Below, piece by piece: positions 29,226 through 35,618 of a stretch of 35,756 nt of DNA. This DNA is from a virus, in the IMG/VR virus record IMGVR_UViG_3300024433_000024, positions 1-35,756 of that record; one strand, 5' to 3'. Position numbers and translations under genes: made by a program. The notes beneath the pieces were generated by a model. That model did not search any database. It saw only the letters and a program-made list of their open reading frames with translations, and was not told the origin of the DNA. Within the stretch, counting starts at the first letter, position 1. Every line of letters starts with the position of its first letter.

Positions 29226-30810
29226 TTGTGGTCACCTCATCGGGCACGGCCAGGCCGTGCATCATGTACCAATCGTTTGCATCTTGGGCGACGTTCAACC
29301 CATCCTGTTCGGCCTGCCCATCCACGGCCGCAACCTCTTCTTGCGGATTGATCTCCACGTCGATCTCGGCCATCATTTTGGCCCACGCCTCGGCAGCGTG
29401 TTCCCTGGTCATCCAACCGCGATCCACGGCCACCATCAAAGCCGTACTCATGGCGCTGGCAGCGGTCGAAACTTGCACCAAATCCTTGGTCGTCATTTCC
29501 GGCATCTGCAAATCGACTTTGGTATCGTCGGCAGTTGGCTGCCAGCGTCCGGCGAGTTCGGCCTGGTCACGGACGAAGGTCAGCATTTCTATTACCATAT
29601 CTTTTGCCGCGTCCTGGTCGGTTTCCATCGTCCGCCAGGTGGGATCGCCCTGCGCCTGCGCCGTGGCCCGGTTCGTTTCGTCGCCGTAACCGTACCACGA
29701 CTTGGGCAAACCGAGGCCACCCAGGATGAACGTCAGCAATTCCTTGCCCGTCTCGATGCTGCCCGCTTGTTTCAGATCGGGCGCGGTCGGGTTCCACGTC
29801 TCCCGGTCGTTGTGGACGTTGATGCTGCCCTTTTTGGGCGGATTCTTTCTGATTTCGTTGGCCCGTATCTTGATCCGTCCTTCGTCCGCGCCTTGGATAG
29901 TCACGTCCGTGAAGAAATAACCGGCTAGGTTCTCGCGATCGGCCAGGTCAAAGAACACACTTTCGTCCTGGTCGATCCAATCGGCTACTTGCAGCAAATC
30001 CGTGTAACCCCGCGCCTGGTTGGACAAGTCATTTCGAGAAAAATAAAAGCACGAACCGCTGTACTCGCTCAGCCCATATGCCTCTAGCATATCGGCTTCC
30101 CAATCTTCGAGCAACGCCTGATCGTGCATCACTAATTTGCCGGGATATAGCGGTGGGCGCGCCCGACCATCGTCGTATTCGATCCCGTCGTCTTCACGAA
30201 TGATGCGATAGACGCGGTGGGCGTGTTCCATCCGTCGCCACGGTTCGTCGCCTACGGATTTCTGAATCTTGAGCACGACCGCCCATTTTTCGAGCACGTT
30301 GTCAGGGTGCTGAACGACCTTTTCGATCTCGGTCGGATCGATGTAACCCAATTTGACGCGGCCGTCGGTTTTACGCACAAAGACGGGGAATAATTGCTCG
30401 CCGAGTAAGTGGAGTTGGAGGACGTATTTTTTGAGCCGGGAGGACAACTTGTTGACCCGCCAGAAATCATCGACGATGCTCTGCAATGCTTCGTCGTCGG
30501 CTTTGGGGACGACGCCACGGCCCAGCTCGTAATCGCGCTTGATCTGCAAATAGCGTTTGGCTACCGGACTCATCAAGAAAATGCGCCAGGCGATATTGAG
30601 TACCTGGTCATAGTCCAGCCCGCCAAAATCGCGCACGCTGCCCGCCGTCGCCCGCCGGTAGCCGTATGATTTCAGGTCACCGCTCGGCGGTTCGTCGTTT
30701 CCACCCTCGAATCCGGCCTCGAAAGCGCGAGTCACTGCTGCTTCGTGCTCCGAGCGGGTGATCAGGCCCAACCGTTCTACGATTCGTCGTCCTAGATTCT
30801 TTCTGGCCAA
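29212..30810 (-). CDS. Portal protein
   Basis: 532 residues between the terminase and gpF-like genes, the canonical portal place. Features match portal proteins: an N-terminal RDFGGLDYDQVLNIAWRIFLMSPVAKRYLQIKRDYELGRGVV, then a central LLGEQLFPVFVRKTDGRVKLGYIDPTEIEKV, a helical stem around WEADMLEAYGLSEYSGSCFYF to YTDLLQVADW, and a C-terminal FILGGLGLPKSWYGYGDETNRATAQAQGDPTWRTMETDQ. It forms the dodecameric DNA channel. The last 60 residues are acidic. It overlaps terminase by 19 bases. Confidence 0.85.
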   Translation of the reverse strand: MARKNLGRRIVERLGLITRSEHEAAVTRAFEAGFEGGNDEPPSGDLKSYGYRRATAGSVRDFGGLDYDQVLNIAWRIFLMSPVAKRYLQIKRDYELGRGVVPKADDEALQSIVDDFWRVNKLSSRLKKYVLQLHLLGEQLFPVFVRKTDGRVKLGYIDPTEIEKVVQHPDNVLEKWAVVLKIQKSVGDEPWRRMEHAHRVYRIIREDDGIEYDDGRARPPLYPGKLVMHDQALLEDWEADMLEAYGLSEYSGSCFYFSRNDLSNQARGYTDLLQVADWIDQDESVFFDLADRENLAGYFFTDVTIQGADEGRIKIRANEIRKNPPKKGSINVHNDRETWNPTAPDLKQAGSIETGKELLTFILGGLGLPKSWYGYGDETNRATAQAQGDPTWRTMETDQDAAKDMVIEMLTFVRDQAELAGRWQPTADDTKVDLQMPEMTTKDLVQVSTAASAMSTALMVAVDRGWMTREHAAEAWAKMMAEIDVEINPQEEVAAVDGQAEQDGLNVAQDANDWYMMHGLAVPDEVTTSANS

Positions 30811-32372
30811 AGTACGCTCCTATGTTCACGGCGATAGTCGGCGACCGGAACGTCTACCGTTTCGCCCACCGCCGGACCTCCCAACGCGCCCAGCATTTGC
30901 ACCGCCCCACTCACACCGTCCACCTGGTCGTCGTGGCTGCCACGCGGAAAAGCCAACGCTTCGCTGACAAAAGTATTGTTCCAAGGTGCCCTGAGCATAT
31001 AGATCAAGTCGTCCTCGATGCGACTGGCCCACACGTTGGCCCTGACTTCCTTGCCGCCCACGTCGCGCGGGTTCACGCTTCGGATGGTCAGACCCTGGAG
31101 CTTTTTGTCGCGCTGCAATTCCTGGAAATAACCACCCTGTTGGCCGGCGACCTCGATGCCCTGCTCGACGGTGACCCCATCGGCCAGCATCACTTGCACC
31201 ATTCGAGGGCGCGCATCGGCCCACGGCCCACGGAAGCGCGCTATATCCAGGATGTAGACGCGGCCGCGCTGCGGATCGCGGCCCACCTTGCCGCCGACGA
31301 TAAAATCGGCACGCTCGCGGCCGCTCACGGCCAGATCCCAATAACGCACCACACGTAAATACGCCGGCACTTCGCCCACGATCCGTATCTTGTGCGCCTT
31401 GATCATCGCCCCTTCCAACTGGCGAGGGCGTTGCTGGTAGAGGGCATCCCACTCGTAGCCGCCGATGTTCGCCTGGTTACTGCGTAACGTCGCCAAGTCA
31501 TACTTTTCCGGCCAGAGAGGTTCGCCCGGCGTGCGTCCCAGTGGATCGACCGCACGCCACCATCCATTTTGGCAAGCCTTGATGACCTCATCTGCCTCGA
31601 CGTGCTCGGCCCACTCCTCGGCGATAGCTGGCAAACAGAGCACCGTCCACCGGTCGGCTCCCTCCTCGGTGATCATCCTCTTGAGCAAACGCCCGGCCAG
31701 GTCATCTTCGTGCCAGCGCGTGTGCATCACGACAATGGCCGCCCCTTTTTCGAGGCGCGTGTAAGCGGTGGACGTATACCACTTCCAGATCGTTTTGCGC
31801 CGGACGCGGCTTTCGGCGTCGGCGCGATCGCGCACCGGATCGTCGATCACCAGCAAGTGTGCGCCGCGACCGGTGATCCCGCCGCCCACGCCAGCGGCCA
31901 CCAAACCGCCGTGGTGACCGGCCACGTTCCACGCTTCGACGCTGCGGCTGTCGTCGGCGATGCGCACTTGATCCGTTTGCCCACTCTTGTCGCCGAACAC
32001 GGCGCGATAGCGCGTATCCATCATTAGATTGCGCCCTTGCCGGGAAAAGTCCATCGCCAAGTTGCCATTGTAACTGGCGATGATCACTCGTTTGTCGGGG
32101 TTGCGTCCTAAGAACCAGGTGGGGAAGAGCACGCTGACGTTGAGGGATTTGCCGTGACGGGGAGGCATAAAGACCATCAAGCGGCCGATGCCCTTCGCGC
32201 CGTTGGTGGCCACGAACTGCTCGACCCCTTGCAAATATTCGGCCAGTATGTGGTGGTGGATTGTATCTTGCCAACCTCTGAACACGTAACGGGCATAGTC
32301 GTAGTACAATCGCCGCGCCAGTTCCCGGCGGGCGATCTCTCGCGTAGCTTGCCGACGTGCGTCATCCACCAT
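30792..32372 (-). CDS. Terminase large subunit
   Basis: 526 residues. The ATPase has Walker A P-P-R-H-G-K-S (70-76) and Walker B H-L-L-V-I-D-D-P (about 172), with the coupling segment AAIVVMHTRWHEDDLAGRL following. The nuclease half starts near VVRYWDLAVSGRERADFIVG (first Asp) and carries SHDDQVDGVSGA near 492 as the late acidic residues. All hallmarks of a headful-type TerL are present. It overlaps the small subunit by 11 bases. Packaging by this enzyme fits a circularly permuted genome. Confidence 0.93.
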   Translation of the reverse strand: MVDDARRQATREIARRELARRLYYDYARYVFRGWQDTIHHHILAEYLQGVEQFVATNGAKGIGRLMVFMPPRHGKSLNVSVLFPTWFLGRNPDKRVIIASYNGNLAMDFSRQGRNLMMDTRYRAVFGDKSGQTDQVRIADDSRSVEAWNVAGHHGGLVAAGVGGGITGRGAHLLVIDDPVRDRADAESRVRRKTIWKWYTSTAYTRLEKGAAIVVMHTRWHEDDLAGRLLKRMITEEGADRWTVLCLPAIAEEWAEHVEADEVIKACQNGWWRAVDPLGRTPGEPLWPEKYDLATLRSNQANIGGYEWDALYQQRPRQLEGAMIKAHKIRIVGEVPAYLRVVRYWDLAVSGRERADFIVGGKVGRDPQRGRVYILDIARFRGPWADARPRMVQVMLADGVTVEQGIEVAGQQGGYFQELQRDKKLQGLTIRSVNPRDVGGKEVRANVWASRIEDDLIYMLRAPWNNTFVSEALAFPRGSHDDQVDGVSGAVQMLGALGGPAVGETVDVPVADYRREHRSVLWPERI

Positions 32373-32922
32373 TAGTCGTCTCCGGCCCGGCCTCGATAGC
32401 CCGCAGCTCCTCGATGCTCAATTCAGCCTCGCCGCCGTCCACTATCTCTGCCCCCAGGCGGATCGATTGTCGCGGCATGTAATCGCCCAGCATCTCCAGG
32501 GCCAGTTTCCGGTCGGCGTGGCTGCGACTGTCGGGATTGCTGGCCGATTCGATTAGCGCGGCGTAGATCTCGGGGCGGTGTTTGAGTAACGCCGACTTGG
32601 CCAAAATGGCGATTGCGGCATCCATCGCCGGATTTTGTTTCCAATCGTGGATACGGCGATCGGTGGTCAGGCCGAGGACCTGGACGGCCAACTCGTTTTG
32701 CGTCTTGGGTTTACGTTTGTCCTTGGGCAGTGCCGCCCATAGCATATAGACCGCCTTTTTCCACGTCCAGCCTTCGGCAATCAACCGCCAATAGTCGTCC
32801 ATCCACGGCATATAGCCCTCTTCGGCCTCGAAGATGCGTCGCGCCTCGATGCTGCGCAGCTGCGCTTCGTCGTAGACGTTTATTTGTCCTTCTATTCCCG
32901 GAAAACTTTGTTGTTCATTCAC
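32362..32922 (-). CDS. Terminase small subunit
   Basis: 186 residues from GTG 32922 (GGGAG ten bases upstream). Directly precedes terL. A helical DNA-binding N-terminus (WTWKKAVYMLWAALPKDKRKPKTQNELAVQVLGLTTDRRIHDWKQN) reads like an HTH. A coiled middle (AILAKSALLKHRPEIYAALIESASNPDSRSHADRKLALEMLGDY) matches a common phBC6A51-type or TerS-like pattern. It recognises the packaging start. The palindrome GAGTGATCACTC lies over the ribosome site. Confidence 0.8.
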   Translation of the reverse strand: MNEQQSFPGIEGQINVYDEAQLRSIEARRIFEAEEGYMPWMDDYWRLIAEGWTWKKAVYMLWAALPKDKRKPKTQNELAVQVLGLTTDRRIHDWKQNPAMDAAIAILAKSALLKHRPEIYAALIESASNPDSRSHADRKLALEMLGDYMPRQSIRLGAEIVDGGEAELSIEELRAIEAGPETTNGG

Positions 32923-32923
32923 C

Positions 32924-32935
32924 GAGTGATCACTC
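32924..32935. promoter_or_regulatory. Palindrome GAGTGATCACTC upstream of the terminase start
   Basis: A perfect 12-bp palindrome between the Shine-Dalgarno and start codon of terS. The same 12-mer occurs once more, at 8472-8483 inside the first recombinase gene. The upstream gap (32936-33019) shows no gene. Possible regulatory or pac-related site, but chance is not excluded. Confidence 0.4.
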
Positions 32936-33019
32936 CCTCAGCGTCACGCAGATAGCGGGCGGGTATTTGCAGCCAGCACTTGGAGAGTCACCGGCCACAG
33001 ATTGCTATCTGCGCGACGC

Positions 33020-33475
33020 TCAGGACACGATCGACACTTTTCCGTCTCCCTCACGTAACGCCATCGCCAGGTGATTGATGCGCTCCGTCTGGGCGCGGAC
33101 GACTTCGCTGACGTCGCGCAAGACCTCGATGAACCGCGCATCGTGCCGTTCGTACCGTTCGACCAGATCGTACAAACGGTTTTGGAGCTGCCTGCGCTCC
33201 AGATGCGCGTCATCCAGAGACTGGCGGTAAGCAAGCAGCATATCTTTCAGAGCCAGGATGGTATCCAGCCGTTCCGCTTCCCCGGCTTTGTGCTCGCGCG
33301 TCTCCCGTTCTCGCTCTTGCTCCCGTCGCAAACGCCGCGCTTCGGCCCACGTGGGCCAGATGCGATCTACGAGTTTGCCCGTTGCCGCTGCAATCTTGCC
33401 CGCGTTGGTCAGAACGAGTACACCCAGGAGCGCCCAGAAACCATACTTGTTCCACAGCTCCAGCCAGTCGCTCAC
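33020..33475 (-). CDS. Membrane-anchored coiled-coil protein (lysis or stator-like)
   Basis: 151 residues. One hydrophobic segment (about 10-32: YGFWALLGVLVLTNAGKIAAATG) is followed by a long charged coiled coil (about 43-135, REQERERETREHKAGEAERLDTILALKDMLL...). The topology resembles i-spanins and several phage-encoded hemolysin-XhlA-like proteins. It is next to the holin-like gene and upstream of terminase, so a role in lysis or membrane attachment is inferred. No lytic enzyme domain is present. Confidence 0.6.
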   Translation of the reverse strand: MSDWLELWNKYGFWALLGVLVLTNAGKIAAATGKLVDRIWPTWAEARRLRREQERERETREHKAGEAERLDTILALKDMLLAYRQSLDDAHLERRQLQNRLYDLVERYERHDARFIEVLRDVSEVVRAQTERINHLAMALREGDGKVSIVS

Positions 33476-33481
33476 GACCGA

Positions 33482-33757
33482 TCACCGTTTGAGCAGTTTT
33501 TTGGCCAGGTCGTACACGCCGGTGGCCGCCAGGCCGCCGCCGATGCCGACGACGACGATCTCGATCCAGGGCAGAGCGACGGCCGGAATGAGGTCTTTTT
33601 GAATCGCCTGCGCCAGCCCGACCAGGGTCGCGCCCAGGCCGATGGCCAACGCCTCGCTCCAGCGGCCGGTCACCCCGAACCTCTTTGCCGCTTCGACGAT
33701 GCCCAGCGTCAAGATCAACACCGACATCCCACCAATCGTAAATGCGCTAAAATCCAT
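33482..33757 (-). CDS. Holin-like small membrane protein
   Basis: 91 residues from ATG 33757 (AGGAGG upstream; a GTG one codon earlier is possible). Hydrophobic segments at about 8-22, 36-55 and 62-83 and a basic C-terminus (DLAKKLLKR) fit a phage holin. It is the first gene after the leader terminator at 33784-33810, the place where lambda has its lysis genes, downstream of a late promoter and terminator. Confidence 0.65.
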   Translation of the reverse strand: MDFSAFTIGGMSVLILTLGIVEAAKRFGVTGRWSEALAIGLGATLVGLAQAIQKDLIPAVALPWIEIVVVGIGGGLAATGVYDLAKKLLKR

Positions 33758-33783
33758 CACACCCGCCTCCTATGAAAACGAAA

Positions 33784-33810
33784 AACGCCCACCTTCACAG
33801 GTAGGGCGTT
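33784..33810 (-). terminator. Leader terminator upstream of the late genes
   Basis: On the minus strand an 11-bp stem with one bulged base (AACGCCC-A-ACCT paired region, loop GTGA) is followed by TTTTTCGTTTTC. It lies between the strong promoter at 34020-34047 and the holin gene, so late transcripts must read through it. Confidence 0.85.
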
Positions 33811-33853
33811 CGCGCTACCGGCGCTGGTGGGCGAGGTTAGACGGCCGTAGCCG

Positions 33854-33991
33854 TCAACGTGGCCATTTATGCCATTTAATCAAGTGTTCGAGGTGGTAAC
33901 GACGGGCCAGCCAACGGACGACGTAGATCAACGTGCGAATGATCGCTTCTACGAGATCCCTGACTTCTTTTTCTCCATCGTTCTCACTCAT
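33854..33991 (-). CDS. Possible 45-aa basic peptide in the late leader
   Basis: An ATG at 33991 (GGGG six to nine bases upstream) opens a 45-codon frame ending TGA at 33856-33854. Residues 10-45 are strongly basic and amphipathic (LVEAIIRTLIYVVRWLARRYHLEHLIKWHKW). It lies entirely inside the short leader RNA between promoter and terminator. It may be a small membrane peptide, a leader peptide or only RNA sequence. Confidence 0.45.
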   Translation of the reverse strand: MSENDGEKEVRDLVEAIIRTLIYVVRWLARRYHLEHLIKWHKWPR

Positions 33992-34019
33992 CTGTACCCC
34001 AGGTCACAAAGTTTCCTAC

Positions 34020-34047
34020 ATCATACCATAAAATGGGGGATTGTCAA
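34020..34047 (-). promoter_or_regulatory. Strong sigma70-type late promoter candidate
   Basis: Minus strand TTGACA (34047-34042), 16-bp spacer, TATGAT (34025-34020). Transcription would start near 34013 and meet the terminator at 33810-33784, giving an RNA of about 230 nt unless antiterminated. It lies just downstream of the terminator of the preceding unit. Confidence 0.8.
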
Positions 34048-34070
34048 GTTTTCCTCGATAAAAAGAAAAA

Positions 34071-34091
34071 GGGCGGTCACGAAGACCGCCC
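34071..34091 (-). terminator. Terminator after the 92-aa gene
   Basis: A perfect 8-bp stem GGGCGGTC / GACCGCCC with loop ACGAA; on the minus strand it is followed by TTTTTCTTTTTATCG. It ends the transcript from the promoter at 34856-34884. Immediately upstream lies the palindrome at 34097-34114. Confidence 0.92.
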
Positions 34092-34096
34092 ATAAC

Positions 34097-34114
34097 TGAA
34101 TACGCGCGTATTCA
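34097..34114. repeat. 18-bp palindrome TGAATACGCGCGTATTCA (copy 2)
   Basis: Exact match to the core of the palindrome at 10817-10836 in parB, including one further base (C) on the right. It lies between the stop of the 92-residue gene and the terminator at 34071-34091. Candidate protein-binding site. Confidence 0.8.
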
Positions 34115-34126
34115 CCGCGCGCACAT

Positions 34127-34405
34127 TCACCACACCAAAGCTGCGCTGGGGGCGAGCAGGTCGGAGCGAGGCACGTTGGCCAGGCTACCGGCCAGCATCC
34201 ACACGGCTACCAGGTCGGCGTCGTCCAACACCTCGATCATCGCCGGCAGTTCCAACCGTGCCCGGACGATCTCTTCTTCGTCCACTTTTTGTCCCTTGCC
34301 ATAGGCGCCCTCGAAAGCCAGGAAGAGACGAAAGCGGTGCGCTTGTTTTTGACCTTCGTCGTTGAGCTGATACCGGACGTAGACGTATCCTTTTTCTTCA
34401 TCCAT
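34127..34405 (-). CDS. Hypothetical protein (92 aa)
   Basis: 92 residues, ATG at 34405, overlapping the end of the upstream gene by 8 bases. The first 35 residues look beta-rich (KGYVYVRYQLNDEGQKQAHRFRLFLAF) and the rest helical and acidic (VDEEEIVRARLELPAMIEVLDDADLVAVWMLAG). No known motif. Last gene of its transcript. Function unknown. Confidence 0.65.
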   Translation of the reverse strand: MDEEKGYVYVRYQLNDEGQKQAHRFRLFLAFEGAYGKGQKVDEEEIVRARLELPAMIEVLDDADLVAVWMLAGSLANVPRSDLLAPSAALVW

Positions 34406-34691
34406 CGTAGGCTACTCCATTATAGGCCAGGGTGGCCATCGCGTAAGAGATGTCCAGCGTCTCGCGCAGGTCTCGAGGCAGCGCGGCGACGTCCACGTCG
34501 TGTCGTGGCAACAGGTGACCGGACAACAACCCACTCTCGAAACGCAACGTTTCGCGCAACTGGTAGAGATTTTGTCCGGCTTTGTCCAGGCGGGCCAGGA
34601 CTAGCTCTTGCAGCAGTTCCATCTGCATCTCTGCATCGGCTACCAGGTTGGCCTGGTACTTGGTCAACTTTCTCGACTTTCCTTTGATCAT
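34398..34691 (-). CDS. Hypothetical helical protein (97 aa)
   Basis: Start chosen at the ATG at 34691 (AAGGA 11 bases upstream). A GTG at 34718, directly after the leader stem, would add nine residues (MFLDKGIRK). The N-terminus is very basic (MIKGKSRKLTKYQANLV) and the rest helical with many Leu (MQMELLQELVLARLDKAGQNLYQLRETLRFESGLL). This could be a nucleic-acid-binding regulator. It is the first gene after the structured leader. Confidence 0.6.
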   Translation of the reverse strand: MIKGKSRKLTKYQANLVADAEMQMELLQELVLARLDKAGQNLYQLRETLRFESGLLSGHLLPRHDVDVAALPRDLRETLDISYAMATLAYNGVAYDG

Positions 34692-34722
34692 TTTGCGTAT
34701 TCCTTTATCCAGAAACACAAAA

Positions 34723-34849
34723 GTCCCCTAGCAGTTTCGCCGGGAGTATGCAAACTCTGACGGCGTTCTTCGACCACTAGGGGACCTTTGCCAACAATAT
34801 GAGATTGTAAACCGGCACAAAAAATGCCGTCTTCGAGTCTGCATACTCA
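34723..34849 (-). ncRNA. Structured leader or small RNA with paired hairpins / operator pair
   Basis: Starting about one base from the predicted start site, the minus strand carries GAGTATGCAGACTC (34848-34835). Ninety-one bp away, centre to centre, it carries the matching GAGTTTGCATACTC (34757-34744). Each can fold alone (GAGT/ACTC stem) with loops complementary over five bases, and together they form a long duplex strengthened by GACGGC/GCCGTC. A crossing stem GTCCCCTAG (34785-34777) / CTAGGGGAC (34731-34723) is followed by TTTTGTGTTT, like a terminator. The order A-B-A'-B' means pseudoknot or mutually exclusive folds. As DNA, the two dyads could equally be looped operators, the first lying at +1. 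Confidence 0.6.
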
Positions 34850-34855
34850 CCTACA

Positions 34856-34884
34856 ATTATAGCACAGGTGAGGGGCAAAGTCAA
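34856..34884 (-). promoter_or_regulatory. Strong sigma70-type promoter of the 34691-34127 unit
   Basis: Minus strand TTGACT (34884-34879), 17-bp spacer, TATAAT (34861-34856). It lies in the gap just after the stop of the gene at 34888. The predicted start near 34849 coincides with the first dyad of the structured leader, so repression at +1 or RNA-based control is likely. Confidence 0.85.
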
Positions 34885-34887
34885 GGA

Positions 34888-35079
34888 CTATTCGCTCCCA
34901 ATCTTCAGACTCGAACGAATGTCACGCAAATTTTCCATAGGCAAAGCCTGAAATCCACTCTGCATTATGATCTTCGCTATCTCACTCGCCAACGGGTAGA
35001 ATACTGCTGGCGATTCTTGGAGATCGACGAAATCTTTTCCCGTGATGCACAGTTGATCGCCGTCCACAAACGCTTTCAT
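34888..35079 (-). CDS. Small conserved phage protein (63 aa)
   Basis: The ATG at 35079 follows the upstream stop by one base (TAGAATG); a GTG at 35094 would add five residues and overlap the upstream gene. Sequence MKAFVDGDQLCITGKDFVDLQESPAVFYPL then a helix (ASEIAKIIMQ) and polar tail. The first 40 residues are identical at nucleotide level to 1-120. It looks like a compact beta-alpha module. No family was recognised. Confidence 0.65.
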   Translation of the reverse strand: MKAFVDGDQLCITGKDFVDLQESPAVFYPLASEIAKIIMQSGFQALPMENLRDIRSSLKIGSE

Positions 35080-35080
35080 T

Positions 35081-35386
35081 CTAGTTGTCCTCACTTCTTT
35101 CGTCTCCGGCCGGTAATTCCCGTTCGGGCAGGACGACGCCCCACACCGTGATCGGGCGTTTCTCCAGCACGTTCACCGCCCGTCTCGCTACTTCCTCGGC
35201 CACCGGCGTGATCGAATAGATTGCAGACGCGCCATAGAATCGCGTGAACGGCTCTTGGCCACCCGTCCCGGGAACGTCCACGCGCAAGAATGTGCCCCCA
35301 GCGATGGGCTGCTCGGTCACCCGGCCGGCGATTTGCGCGTGGCCAAACAGTTCTACGATTGCCCAGATTTCAAAAGTTTCGCTCAT
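35081..35386 (-). CDS. Conserved phage protein of unknown function (101 aa)
   Basis: The ATG at 35386 is followed by FEIWAIVELFGHAQIAGRVTEQPIAGGTFLRVDVPG, then FTRFYGASAIYSITPVAEEVARRAV. This is the pattern of a small protein family found in many phages and prophages, known to me only as hypothetical. In the left copy of the repeat this whole gene is replaced by an unrelated sequence, which marks it as a swappable accessory gene. The tail after residue 80 is variable and acidic. Confidence 0.75.
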   Translation of the reverse strand: MSETFEIWAIVELFGHAQIAGRVTEQPIAGGTFLRVDVPGTGGQEPFTRFYGASAIYSITPVAEEVARRAVNVLEKRPITVWGVVLPERELPAGDERSEDN

Positions 35387-35390
35387 CGTT

Positions 35391-35618
35391 CTACCTTTCT
35401 GTTGTCAGATTGTGTTCCATCGATAAATCGCGACGTTCTCGCGCCCAGACCAGTTTTCCACTACGCTTGACGGCATAGACGTACTTTTCGACGTTTACCA
35501 GACCAGCGGTGAACTTTTCTCTAACCTCCTCGATTTGCTCTTTGCTCAATTCACTAAAAAATCTGATTTGCTGTGCTGGAAGCGCAAATTTATTGCCATA
35601 CCATCGTTTGACGTTCAT
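35391..35618 (-). CDS. Small conserved hypothetical protein (75 aa), right copy
   Basis: Same length and start as the protein at 442-669; the ATG at 35618 has GGAGG upstream. Differences are scattered and mostly conservative, as between two alleles or recent paralogues. It is transcribed leftward ahead of 35081-35386. Function unknown. Confidence 0.7.
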   Translation of the reverse strand: MNVKRWYGNKFALPAQQIRFFSELSKEQIEEVREKFTAGLVNVEKYVYAVKRSGKLVWARERRDLSMEHNLTTER

